From Membranipora membranacea (taxonomy: Eukaryota; Bryozoa; Gymnolaemata; Cheilostomatida; Membraniporidae): a stretch of DNA of 64,000 bases. This document shows, one piece after another, positions 11,301-23,900 of the stretch. A program made the position numbers and the translations under genes. Position 1 is the first letter of the stretch; each line of letters opens with the position of its first letter. The stretch covers positions 23,608,062-23,672,061 of the forward strand of contig OU612074.1 in assembly GCA_914767715.1 (NCBI GenBank), read 5' to 3'. The notes below the pieces were generated by a model, which searched no databases, was not told where the DNA came from, and saw nothing but the letters and a program-made list of their open reading frames with translations.

Positions 11301-14014
11301 CTCTTGCCACCCCCCCCCCCCCCCCGTCCGACGGCCCAAGGACCTAGGTGTTATTAGCCCTAGGACTTATGTGTGACTCGTTGGGATTAGTCCTCACCTG
11401 AATCTCGTGGTCTTTGAAATATAAAAGGTGGATTTTAGATACTAAAGGATTATTAAGGTTGTGCTGAAGAGCGTCCGTCACTTCCTGATCTCGACCCTTC
11501 CTCTGCTCTGCCGTGAAATTTTCATACTTAGGCCAAACCTCACCTGCAGAAAAAAGAATCAATATGTAAACATGGCTACAGGCCACTTATTAGAGAACTA
11601 TATTTATGAGAACGCGACATACTCAGGTAACAACAAGGCGACAAAGCAAGGTAGTACCGGGACCACTATTGGAGCTGTAGCATGGCTTACAAAGTTGTGA
11701 TACTGCATTGCATTGGGAGGGGCCGACAAAAAATGGTCTACAACGCTTCTTTGTTATCAAACTTATGATATTGATAGTCAGGACAATGTTTTAACCAGAA
11801 AGTCTGCAAAAATTTGGATTGATCCCATAAAGCCCTCTTCGACTGTATACTCAGCTATATGTTATAATACATTATAGTCCTTGAGCGAAATCTATGCTGC
11901 CTATTGACTTGTCACTGAGCCTCTTACACCTTTGTGAGATCATTATTTGATATTGTAGTTATTGTAATGATGTCTAAGAGAACATAAATCATTTCTACCA
12001 AAATGAAATGCAAGCCTCATGCTATATTATAATACAATCTCAGAGATGATGTGTATGACGTAATGACATAATATGCTGTATATACTTCATTATGTGGAGA
12101 TGACTACAAAACGAAATATCATGACGTTACGATATGAAAGATTAGAAGTCATTCTCTACAATAAACCTAAATAGACCAAGGAGTTAGAGACTCCTTAAAT
12201 AGATTAACCTGCGAATATGCTGAGAAACATGATAATATGGAATCCTTCAGCAGGTTTGACTGCCTGAGCTGCTTTCTTCTGATTGGTTGGTTCCTGCGCT
12301 GCTGTGTTCTGATTGGTGGGTTCCTGAGCTGCTGTGTTCTGATTGGTGGGTTCGAGGTTATCAGTCTTCTCAACAGCTGTAGAAATCATCCTCTCTTTGG
12401 TGAGAATTGTGTGTAAGGTCGGATTTTCTATGACCTTTGACCTATTTACTGATTTGAGAATGGTCAGAGTCGCTGATAAGGCTTCAACTTGATCTGGAGA
12501 CATGGGGAGTTTGTTATTTGTCAATGCAGACAGTATCGGCCGCAATGTTGTGGGGAGTTTGAGGTTATTCACCAATTCTTCTTTGCGACCAACTTTTGTC
12601 TATAAAAGTAGAAAGTTAGTCATTACAAGTAATCGTACTGTGTGATATAGAAAAGACACACGCTTTATGTGACATTAAATTGCTTTTTCATCTGATTAAA
12701 GAATATTGTTTCTGTTGTAACATATAATCAAAATAGGCGAGGCGTATGTTAGAAGTTAATGGTGGTGAAAAATACAACCATGGAAAGAATCAAATTTTCA
12801 GATACCGTACTTATTAAAAGCAAGTATAAATGACATATGTACTTTCATGTATCATTAGAATGCTCAGATTACTATGAGCAGCATTATAGGGACCATACCT
12901 GCCAAAAATTATTTAAAATCTGCTTTAAATAAAATCGTGGGGCCCTGATGGGATTTTCCCAGGGTTTATCTCCCCTGCAGAAAGCTGAAGCAAAAGAGCA
13001 GTGGAGATAAGGGAAAGAGGCATGCGCACCAAAAAAAGGGAGATACCCTCTGTAAATAACCTATAATACTAAATAACATGAGATTGAATACCATTTCTAA
13101 GCTTACTGCCTCCACTGCAGATTTAGAGCCTATGGTTGAGGGACAACTTCAAAATCAAAAAGTTTTAAAACAATTCTTAAAATTTCAGAGAATTATCAGC
13201 ATTTTGAGAACCTACAAGCTTGTATAAGTTTGTGAGCTCTTGATATATGGTGACCCTGCACTTGACATTTCTGCTTTAACATAAGCGAACTAATAAATAT
13301 TTTTTCAATTTGATCACTTCTTGTCAGGTTGCCTCTCATCCGGTTTCTAACTCAATCTAGACCTTGCGATAAAGCTCATCCTATTATATGTCAAAATCAT
13401 CATCAGTGCTATCGATCAAATCTCAAAATGGCTCGGCCCCTTATGATATTGAAGGCTATTTCCATTATAAGTCTCATTATTATCAAATCATTATCAGACA
13501 AAGTACCCTGTGTTTTTGTTAGTTTGCAGTTATTGTAGTGCTCTTATGTTGCTATATCTATGGTACTCTCAGCTAGTGTTGGTAAGTGTTATAAAAACCG
13601 ATCCTCTTTGACTACCTTCTTACTCCATGCCAAAGCCTATTTATTGTTTAGGTCACGTATCAGGTCATTGCTATCACTGATGTACCCTGCCCCCTAACAC
13701 TCCCTCTTACCAATGAGTTACTCACTGATGTTTACACCTCCCCCCCTAATTCCTCACCAAGAGCTGCACACCAGTAACAGACGACTGAGTATCTGTTAGA
13801 GGTGAGAATGCTGACTTACCCTGAATATATCTGGGCCTGCTGACCTCTCACTCATCACCGCTGCCGAGTACTCGAGCCCAGAGACGCTCCTCGGCACGGC
13901 CGTATATCTGTTGTGGACGAAAATCTCCAACATCAGGCAGACTGTGACTAATGCAATGATTATCTTACAGTTTCTTCGTCCAAAGAACATCGTGTGACCT
14001 TGACCTAAGAGCAT
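8347..14014 (-). CDS. Putative glycosyltransferase-like type II membrane protein, 7 exons, 447 aa
   Basis: Coding exons on the minus strand, 5' to 3': 14014-13820, 12599-12209, 11543-11398, 11114-10973, 10062-9940, 9011-8910 and 8591-8347. All junctions are GT-AG, the phases agree (0,1,0,1,1,1) and the stop is at 8347-8349. The second Met, at residue 9, is an alternative start. Residues 1-17 form a basic tail, 18-33 a single membrane helix, and 34-180 a stem with three decapeptide repeats (EPTNQNTAAQ, about 148-177). The conserved luminal part starts at FHIIMFLSIFAGE. It contains NNPLVSKIHLL, MADFFRYP, VIAMNSDI, AKIIFSLSRYG, YQGSHDTHIFRL, MWQAENG and KVRNPCHILKTNHEHCS. This order resembles uncharacterised glycosyltransferase-like proteins of scattered eukaryotes; that assignment is from memory of the pattern, and no DxD motif is obvious. 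Introns hold a 22-bp array (8595-8895) and a 19-bp array (10073-10746). The paralogue starts at 865. Confidence 0.65.
8595..8895. repeat. AT-rich tandem array (about 22-bp unit) in the last intron of the glycosyltransferase-like gene
   Basis: Units of the type tacatacaatcatacgatatata recur from the acceptor of exon 7 (8592) almost to the donor of exon 6 (8909), so nearly the whole intron is repeat. The acceptor used (attgtag before 8591) lies at the array edge. Confidence 0.9.
10073..10746. repeat. 19-bp minisatellite, about 35 copies, two unit types
   Basis: The unit is tgtaatatacaccaacaac or its variant with cccataac, interleaved along the array. The 19-bp period makes all frames read a 19-residue repeat on the minus strand, which explains the long frames here. 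It fills most of intron 4 of the glycosyltransferase-like gene and ends about 10 bp before the exon 5 acceptor at 10063. Confidence 0.97.
11284..11337 (-). repeat. Dispersed short repeat, copy 2 (inverted), with poly-C run
   Basis: The minus strand reads gggccgtcggac, a long G run, then cctgggggctcagactag. This matches the copy at 1621-1668 with the G run expanded. It lies in an intron of the glycosyltransferase-like gene. Confidence 0.6.
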
Positions 14015-15267
14015 ACAGAGTTCTTAGATCAGCGAGAGGTCAATAAGAGCAGTCGAAGTAATGGGAGAAGGTAGAAGTAGCCAATAGTGAGACGAACTAC
14101 TACTTTCCTCTATGAAGTAATTACAACAATACAAACATATGATGCAAGACGGTAGACATTACAGCCAATGATGAGACAGACTTCTATTTTTTCCTCAATT
14201 TAGTAATTACAACAATAGGGTTGTCCACCACCCAACAAAAGATATTTAAATGATACCCTCTTGATTGGGTAAATGCTAATTCATCGCCAAAAATGAATAT
14301 TATGCATGTGTATTATTTGCTAAGTTGACATGGGGTGGTAATTAATTTCGACGCCCTGCCCAGGGGCTCCTCCCTACAGCTCTAGATACAGGAAAGTTGT
14401 GATAGACAATCTAATACCTCTATAATTAGATAGTATGGCCCAGTCGACAATTACACTAACTGATATTCATCACACACACACACAGATTTAAGCTAAGATC
14501 TTCTCAAAATGTATAGAATATAAGGTATTCTTCTTGACCGAGTTATCCTGAATCTAACATGCGAGTGTGCTGGACATTTGCATGTCCCAGCAAGTTTCAT
14601 AGCAGTGCGCTTTTGTACTTGATCTCAGCTATTCTCGAAATGTTGCTATTTGCATTGGGCCTCACAAATAGCTTTAACCATGCTTGTTATGTTCCTAGCA
14701 AACTTACTGCTAAGACAGGCCATACTGACTCTCGTGATCTGACTGGGCATGTAGATCACTGATAAACTAGGCTATAGTTACCACAAAGTAGATGTCGTAA
14801 GGCTAAGTATAAATCATGCGTGACTTTAAATTGCGCATGTGCAAGAACAATGAGTTTAGTCTAGGTCCTGAGAGAAAATTTGGTCAGGGAGAATGGGATA
14901 GCCCCTGCATGAACTGCCAATCAAAATCAGCTAATAGTGACAAGAGAGAATAACTATCAATATCAATTCCGCACGCATTGAAGAGCATACCACCAGAGCA
15001 GGTAGCCAATCAGATGGCTTCGGAATTCCGAGCCTCACTTTTGCAGAGATCAGCTCATGCCCAGAGCTGAGCATGCGCAGAATGAAGACAGGCTTCTTAT
15101 TTTTCTTATTTTTAAATGTTATTATACCGTACATCTAAAAAGAATTCACATCAGCGATTAGCCGCAGTAAACAGATCATTTTCACTGTTCTTATAAAGCT
15201 GGTTGGTTGCGGTTATTACATGTATTCTGTTCTGTTATAGCTGTAACAGTAACATACAGTTCAATGA
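14015..15267. other. Intergenic, upstream of the glycosyltransferase-like gene
   Basis: Should contain the promoter of the minus-strand gene starting at 14014. No confident TATA box or initiator was seen; only a short CA repeat near 14475. Confidence 0.45.
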
Positions 15268-15319
15268 TAGGGGGGCGCCCTCAGGCAAGGGGGCAAAAGT
15301 CTGGGGGACTCAGACTAAT
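15268..15319 (+). repeat. Dispersed short repeat, copy 3
   Basis: ggggggcgccctcaggcaag is followed by aaagtctgggggactcagac, matching the second half of the repeats at 1621-1668 and 11284-11337. Confidence 0.55.
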
Positions 15320-15984
15320 GAAATGGTAATGTGCATGTCAATAATAATAACGGGAAAGAAAATCACAAAATTATACATATAAAACTAAGTGGTCATAAAA
15401 CCGTAACAGAAAGATTTTAACGATGCTGTTAAATGATGATAGAGTTTCTGAGGTTTCAGGGTTTTTCTCTTGCAATGTAAAACTGCAACAAAACGTTGTG
15501 AACATATCGAATAACGAAAGATTGAATAGCAATAGCATTATTTACAACAAATAAATGCATTCAGGTTGCTTATTACTTGGTTGAGAAGTCACTGATTGAT
15601 GGTTACCGCTGAGGTATATATAAAATTCTAATTTCTAATTTATTCTAAATCAGTGATAGTGACAGATTAGTTAGAGGCTGTGGATCGAGCTCCTGCAGTA
15701 TACGTCCAGCAATAATACAGGCCCGTAGTTCTAGGGGAGGACAGGAGGCACTGCCTTTTCCCCTAGAATGCTGAACACAGCGGCCTAAAAACACTATAAT
15801 TGACGTATTCCATGTCAGAATCAGCTCCTCTGGGGTTTCCATTTGCTATTTATATGCCTTAAATTGCTCGGGGAGAGCTTACAGCCCCCCTCCTGGTGAT
15901 GCTTTGGACTCACCTCAGACTTAGCCTCCCCTAACATTAATCTAAACTACGGCCCTGCATGAAAAAGGAGATCTCCACTGACAT

Positions 15985-17105
15985 CTTATATATCTTATAT
16001 AGCTTATATATCTTATATATCTTATATATCTTATATAGCTTATATATCTTATATAGCTTATATATCTTATATATCTTATATATCTTATATATCTTATATA
16101 TCTTATATAGCTTATATATCTTATATATCTTATATATCTTATATAGCTTATATATCTTATATATCTTATATAGCTTATATATCTTATATATCTTATATAT
16201 CTTATATATCTTATATAGCTTATATATCTTATATATCTTATATATCTTATATAGCTTATATATCTTATATATCTTATATATCTTATATATCTTATATAGC
16301 TTATATATCTTATATATCTTATATATCTTATATAGCTTATATATCTTATATATCTTATATATCTTATGTATCTTATATATCTTATATATCTTATATAGCT
16401 TATATATCTTATATATCTTATATATCTTATATAGCTTATATATCTTATATATCTTATATAGCTTATATATCTTATATATCTTATATATCTTATATATCTT
16501 ATATAGCTTATATATCTTATATATCTTATATAGCTTATATATCTTATATATCTTATATATCTTATATATCTTATATATCTTATATATCTTATATATCTTA
16601 TATATCTTATATATCTTATATATCTTATATATCTTATATATCTTATATATCTTATATATCTTATATATCTTATATATTTTATATAGCTTATATATCTTAT
16701 ATATCTTATATATCTTATATAGCTTATATATCTTATATATCTTATATAGCTTATATATCTTATATATCTTATATATCTTATATATCTTATATAGCTTATA
16801 TATCTTATATATCTTATATAGCTTATATATCTTATATATCTTATATATCTTATATAGCTTATATATCTTATATAGCTTATATAGCTTATATATCTTATAT
16901 ATCTTATATATCTTATATATCTTATATATCTTATATATCTTATATATCTTATATATCTTATATATCTTATATATCTTATATATCTTATATATCTTATATA
17001 TCTTATATAGCTTATATATCTTATATATCTTATATATCTTATATAGCTTATATATCTTATATATCTTATATATCTTATATATCTTATATATCTTATATAT
17101 CTTAT
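15985..17105. repeat. 9-bp array TTATATATC/TTATATAGC, about 124 copies
   Basis: Two unit types (atc and agc endings) alternate in a non-random order over 1.1 kb. A 9-bp unit keeps every frame in register, so the frames of about 390 codons on both strands are repeat artefacts. Confidence 0.98.
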
Positions 17106-17205
17106 ATAGCACTTATATAGCTTATATAGCACTTATATAGCACTTATATAGCACTTATATAGCACTTATATAGCACTTATATAGCACTGATAGCTTATAT
17201 AGCAC
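17103..17205. repeat. 11-bp array (acttatatagc)n at the edge of the 9-bp array
   Basis: The 9-bp array passes into about eight copies of acttatatagc, the same core lengthened by two bases. Confidence 0.9.
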
Positions 17206-17774
17206 TTGCATCTTCAGTCACTGCGGGAAAATGATGCTGAGATTCCGAAGAATATATCTACATGTTACAATAGTAATTTTCTTGCCAAAATACCTACCGA
17301 CGGTAGAAAAAAATCCTTTCTGCATTTAACCTAAAAACCTAAAGATATCTTACTTTTTCCAAAGTCCAATCTTCAATTCACATTGATCATAAAGTCAAGG
17401 AGTGTAAGCTGAATTATCCCAAAGGTACAGTAGAGCCAGAAAAAAACAGAGCTAGCTGATGATCGTCAGAGCAGAGAGCACATGGCGGAGATTCTCATCA
17501 CCCACTGCGACGCTTTGTCTCCACATCTCAACTAACATACACAACAATAAAATAAATCAACAGGAAAATCATTTTTTTACCTTAAATATTTCTGCGCGAT
17601 CACTGTCCACATCGGATATGTGGCTAGTCTAGGCCAACACTGCACACATTACCTCAAATGTAGGAGAGCTTGAATTCTACTTAAAATATAAACCCAACAA
17701 ATGTAGAGGGCACAATGTGACAACTTGTTGATATGAACTCTCATCATTTCTGACAGAATCTAAATCTTGTACCT

Positions 17775-17945
17775 CACCGCGCCGCGGGCCAAACTTACTA
17801 ATAACATAGCAGAGCCGGACCCAACTTACTAATAACAATGACTGCTAATAACATAGCAGAGACGCGGGCCCAACTTACTAATAACTAATGACTAATAACT
17901 AAAAATATAGCAGGGCCCAACTTACTAATAACATAGCAGAGACTG
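17775..17945. repeat. Degenerate repeat of gggcccaacttactaataac
   Basis: About five irregular copies of the phrase (g)ggcccaacttactaataa...catagcagag. Confidence 0.75.
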
Positions 17946-19689
17946 ACCGACATGAAACTTGGCTATCATCACAATACATCTTGAGATAATTATTATGTTG
18001 AGTTCTAAGAATATTAAATACATCATCACATCATCATATCCTTACTCTGTGATATCATCGTAGACTGTGAAATTATGACTAATGTAATGCCCCACCCTAG
18101 CAGGCAAAACATAAATGCGCAGGCGCAGATAACCAATGGAAGACCATTTGGAAAACTCCGCGCCCTGTTTTGATCTTATACAATCTCAATGCACAGACAA
18201 CTTATACACGGCGACAACCAGTCAGGCGATCAATGAGGGTGAACATTGATAAGTTCTTTTTATGACCTAGTCTGCTTAACAAAACCTTGGCACTCATTAT
18301 TCAATGCATACAATTAATCAACTGACAAGATTACCATTATTATATGTTTATGCAAAAATCTCTCGTGGAGATTAACCAAAGAGCTACCACTAATGCACCC
18401 AAATAATAGGCAAGCCGCCACTTAATGAACACAAGTTATTGCAAATATAGAAAGTGTGAATTACTTTTAGAATGCAAGCCGCATAAGACAACAAGATCCT
18501 AAAAGGAACCGGAAGCCCCTAGGGCTAGAGGATATTATACCTCTCATTACTTCACACTTGATGTTATTGAGGGCTTCCGGCGTCGGGCGGATTTACCACC
18601 CCTTTAAAGCAAACCACAACAATAACAATAGAAAATACATGATTGTCTAGAAAACCAAAAAGATATCCAAACTGAAAAATATCAAAAGCCTCAAAATCCA
18701 AAATCGGAAAGATCGGAAACTCGAAAGGTCAGAAATCCATTTAATCAAAGTAAAATCCTCGAAAAATTGGAGTGAAAAGCTGGTCAAAAGATAAACTAAA
18801 GACCTACTTCAGTAAATTAGATGAGGTTTGTTCTCCAAAGATAATTTCCAAAGAAGATGATGAACTTCGGTAAAAATTCGGTAGTCACAGGTTTTAACAA
18901 CAGAACTCTCCCTCCTCTCTTTTTTTTGAATCATTACTGTCACTTTATTTATATAGGATAAAAACTTTACACTCACAAGAAATTTCATTACCCCATTCAA
19001 ATTTGTCAAGCTGTTCTAAAAACGAGTACTTACTAATTATTAAAACGCACCAAACTTTCCGGAAACTAAATATAAGTTTAATCAGGCAATTAGGGTATTT
19101 GGTTATTGGTATTATACAGGGTATTTCTTTAATCAGATGTAATTAGGGTTAGGGACCACATGAAATACTTTTCAAAATACTTCCTAACTGCAACTTGGAA
19201 ACCTCGTTACAATAATTATCTCAGTTCTAAGCCCTAACATCTGTTGGATTTAGTTTACGTCACTGCCTAATTTACGCAATTCTTAAACATTTAAGAACCC
19301 AAAAAGATGGTATCAACAACATGAAGGCTAGTGACTGAGTGCAAAGCACTCTGTTGAAATTTCAGAAGTTGAGATGATTAATATCACACGAGCAGATGTC
19401 CAAAATGATTACTGGTATACAATTATTTGCAGATAGTTTTAATTGCCTGTCCTTACTCGGTCAGTACGTCATGTATCTTCTCATTGAGACGATACCATCA
19501 TATCATACATTACTCACACAGGAACAAAAATACTTTGATAATACTCTTGAAAATTCTTTTGCGATTCATACTTGACTCAGCACTGAATCAAGTAGCAAAA
19601 GGGGCAGACAAATTCAAATTTACAATTGAACTTGTAATTTGACAAGAAATGACAGCAAAAAAAAGTTTTCCATTGGCTCAACAGTAGGA

Positions 19690-19755
19690 TGGGAGTGTCA
19701 TAATATTAGCTAGTGCTACAATGTTAGCTAGTGCTATAATGTTAGTTAGCGTCAT
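19690..19755. repeat. Short tandem repeat, 3 copies of about 20 bp
   Basis: ttagctagtgctacaatg is repeated three times with substitutions. Confidence 0.8.
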
Positions 19756-20937
19756 ATTTTGGATAGCTGAGATGGATGGGAGTCTGTAAATATTAACTTA
19801 CAATTACTTACTACCTAAACTGCGGCTCATATTTACTCTTCTAGGTAAACTATATCCCCCCTCTCCTCAGGATCAACTCTAGGCTGACAACCAGCCGCGC
19901 ACATAATTGTATCAACTAATTGGGCGAATGGATGAAACAAACGACCAGCGAGCAGTTTCGACATCGATAAGAGCATAATTAAGCTCGTAATCCCCGCACA
20001 ATGTAAGTCAGCATTATACAGTCAAGTCAGCTTAGCCAGACTTAGTGTACAGTCAGTCTCCCTAATTCTCCTCCTAACATTTATCACTGCAAACTGCGGT
20101 AGTCATCGGGCTGAGCCCCCCCCCCCCCCTCTCCGGCAACGGGTCATCAGGCTGAGCAAAGACATTTATTGATTTAATAATAGCCTAATGAATCTAATAT
20201 TTTCATGTCAAAAGCATTTTTCATTGTGTTCCTGAAATCCAATGTGCTTCAATAGAAGCTTGAAAAATGCTGCCGCGGATCTGAAGAGCTTACATATTAA
20301 GCTGAATATACTAAGTAATTATATTAAATAAATCAGTCAATATTGAACCTCAAATAAAATCATAATAACTTTACTGTATAAACCCAATAACCTGAGAGTG
20401 GAAATAGAACCTACAGGCAATGATGATGTAAGAAGCGATACTTGCGAAAGGCCGCAAAATCAGCGCAGTATTAGAACATGTTTGTTCCCTCGGAGGTGGC
20501 CAAGTGCAATTGCAATTTTAGGTATTCCTCTGCATTCACAGAGGGAGGAGACTTGTTCTAGCACAATATATAAGGATTATACAGTACCCACATCCTGGGT
20601 ATTCTTACCTGCCATTGTTGAGAAAAAAAGACAGAAAGCTGTCAGCAAGTAAGAGACATGTTAGAGACTGCGTGTTAAATTCTATACCTTTTAGCACTTG
20701 AGCCGTAAAACTCATTTTGTTCATCAATACCTCACTTAGAGCAGTAAGTCTCCAAGGAGTTCTGTATCACAATCGGCATCATTAGCGTAACGTCGCTGAC
20801 ACTGACACAGCTATCAGACTTACCAATCAATCAGTGACTTTAGGGAAGTTTATTGGATATAACCATTCACTGCCCCTCTGACCATTCACTGACGCTCATA
20901 TTATTATCTAACTATTCACTGCCCGGCTCGTATTGTT

Positions 20938-23900
20938 ATGGTAGCGAGTATGACGACTCCCAGATTAGTTCTGTCTATACAGCCTGCTGTGATCTCTACA
21001 GCTGAACCTAAGAGAAGTACTTCACTCCTCCCTCCTCCTCCTCCTCCGGCAGCACAGCGTCAGCGTGGGAGAGTAAGACTACCGAGAATCAGGAGACGAC
21101 AGCAACGTTACGCCGACAGCGAGGGTGACGGTGAAGCTGGGACGTGGACGGGAAGGGACAGGACGTGGTCTGACGATACACATGATAGACCATCGCCTCT
21201 ACCTATAGGTGAGAAATCTTATATATGGGTATACTAAAAAACTCCATTGTATTACCATGGTCTCTAAATAAAATAATTAAAATATAAGGAATGAAAATAT
21301 GAAAAGGAAATGATTGCCACGGATTGGCTGAATAGAATATTAGATCATTTGAATAATATTTGGTTTGTGATGTTGTAAACCCCCCCCCCCCCCCGAGGTT
21401 AAACAGATTCCTCTGAACTGTAACGACCATTATTGAGTTCTACTTTGAAGCTTTACAGCGGCAGCACACAGGATACTTTCTAACAGTATAACCTTGGCTC
21501 TTTGTAATAATATGCTTCTTACTGAGTCACATTCTTATTGCAGTGAGGGTGAGGAGAACAGGTCTACAAGGTACATCATTCTTATTAATAGGAAAACTAT
21601 GCAGTGAAAAACTGCAGTCGTCACATTCCACTTCTTTTACCAATTTTAGCATCGGTATATGTATATATGTATATATGTATATATGTAAATATGTATATAT
21701 GTATATATGTATATATGTATATATGTATATATGTATATATGACCATATATTATAATGTGTTTAGGTATACACAACCCATTACCAGATTGCACTGTGACTT
21801 GGAGATTTTAATCTAATTTGCTTGCACTCTGTGCTGATCTCCCTCTATTAATCAACAGCCAGATCAGATCAAATTTGAGTTGAATTCACTGAGCCATATT
21901 AAAATTGATCAGCCAAGCCAGAACAACACCAACCAGTGCTTTAGTATAATTATCTATAGGAATAGAATAAACAAGTGAAGGTGTTTGAGATCAAAGCCTG
22001 AATATTTGTGTTTGTAGTTGTCTATCCTCCTCCTCTGGTGTTATATATCCATGACCTTGACCTTGACACACTCTTGTCTTAGTGATCCTATCAATCAACT
22101 CACTCCCTCCGTACCCTTCTCTAGTTCTGCACATTAAGTCTTATCCAAACTCCTTCTTATGTTCAAAATAAAATATCTCTTAGACATATGGAAGCTAGAT
22201 ATTGTGCAGAACAAAATGATCGATATGTCGTCATAAGGTAGTCTGAATTATAAATGTTATATTATGCTTGAATCCAGAGATGACAGGGCATGCGGCTAGG
22301 ACCCAGAATATTCCCATTAGGCAATGATTTATCCTCAAAGTGCCAAAGGTATCTGAACCTTCATAGTTTCGACATAGCACTAATAAAGCTATTCAGACTA
22401 GAAAAGATGGGCTGTGGCATCATATATATAGATAGTAGATATATGTAGATATCAGTATGCCGTTCATCTCCTTCTAAGCCAAACTTGTATTATTACACAT
22501 TTGGTATGTTTTGGTTGCTTTGTAGTCATCCCCACTATGAATTTGGAGAGCGGTTGTAGACAACTCTGCGAGGTGTTGGGCCGATCAGTCTGTCACAGAT
22601 GTTCTGAGAAGGATTATAAACAGAACCAGCTAAACAGGTAAGTCTGCTAAAGAGAACCAGCTAAACAGTCTGGGGGGGGGGGGGGTGAGCAGTGTTGGGT
22701 CAGAGCAGCTTCCCAGTGTCACCCAGTGAACTATAAATTACAGTTAACTGTAGGGGAGTAAGTATTAGCTGGAATTTAGTTTAGCAAGTTTGAGATGACT
22801 TTACGTTATTTAGAACCTAATTTTAGAAGTCTGAGCTGAGAATTATCTATAAACTAATGAGGATGAGTGAATGTTAGTTAGTCTTGTGAATACCTTACTC
22901 CCTGGGGTAGTGGCTGCTTACCACTCCCTATCATATCATCAACATGATTGTTAAACGCAGTGAATATAGGATATATTTCCTATTCTAACCCAAGGTTTTG
23001 AGTCTGAAACCTAATCAAAATAAATAATTCAGGATTTTAATGCTGATTCCCTTTCACACTGATATTTATTTCAGGAGTAATCTGTCTCAAAGTCAGCCAA
23101 CTGAGAGTTTAGAGTTTGTCAGCTCAGACCTGTCAATGATTCTTCAGCTACAGAAGTTCTACCCTCATCTCACCCAGGTAAATATCAATTATATAATAAT
23201 ATATATATATATGTATATATACCACTATCTCACCCAGGTAAACCTTCATTATATAATAATATAGATATAATATATATAATAATACACATGTGAATACTAG
23301 TACATAGATATATCCTCAAATCACTCAAGTAAATCTCCATTATATGATTATAATGATACATATATATATATATATATATATAATAACAATATATTTATAA
23401 TAATAATGATAATTGTGCATTGAAACAGTTTGTTATCATGATAAATATATATACTTTTATTGCCAACCATAGTCATTTCATTGGAAATCTTTTGCGCTCA
23501 GTGCCAGAAAAAAAAGTAGAAACAAAAAAATGAAATTGAAAGGAAAACATAACTAAACCAATAATAATCACAAATATAACAGAGAGGATGAAATGAAAGG
23601 CGAGGATGAATTAAAACCCCTGAAAACATAAAATTGTCGTCGTATCGGAAAGCTCTCACTTTTTATATTCTGGTCTTACAGTCTACCTTTACATGTTTGA
23701 TAAACAAATATTGTCTTCATAAATCAAATTTGTACTGGGTGTAAATTTGACCTGTACCCCTTCAGATCTGCAGGTGAGAGTGTGACGGTGTGACGGTGTG
23801 AGTTAGAGTTCTATTTATTCAGGTATTATTCTCGATCTCACCAGTCAGCTATTCGCTGATACTTACAGCAGGGTTTGTTGGTTTTATTTGTTAGTGTCGG

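Larger units (their letters stand above)
17206..20937. other. Intergenic DNA upstream of the gene at 20938
   Basis: No gene recognised. It holds small degenerate repeats (17775-17945, 19690-19755), a 10-bp inverted repeat around 18511-18583 (ccggaagccc / gggcttccgg) and a poly-C run near 20109. The promoter of the plus-strand gene should lie at its right end. Confidence 0.45.

Noticed and set aside
15937-17140. Frames of over 390 codons (YKI/YIR/LYI repeats) on both strands
   Set aside because: Pure product of the 9-bp repeat, present equally on both strands.
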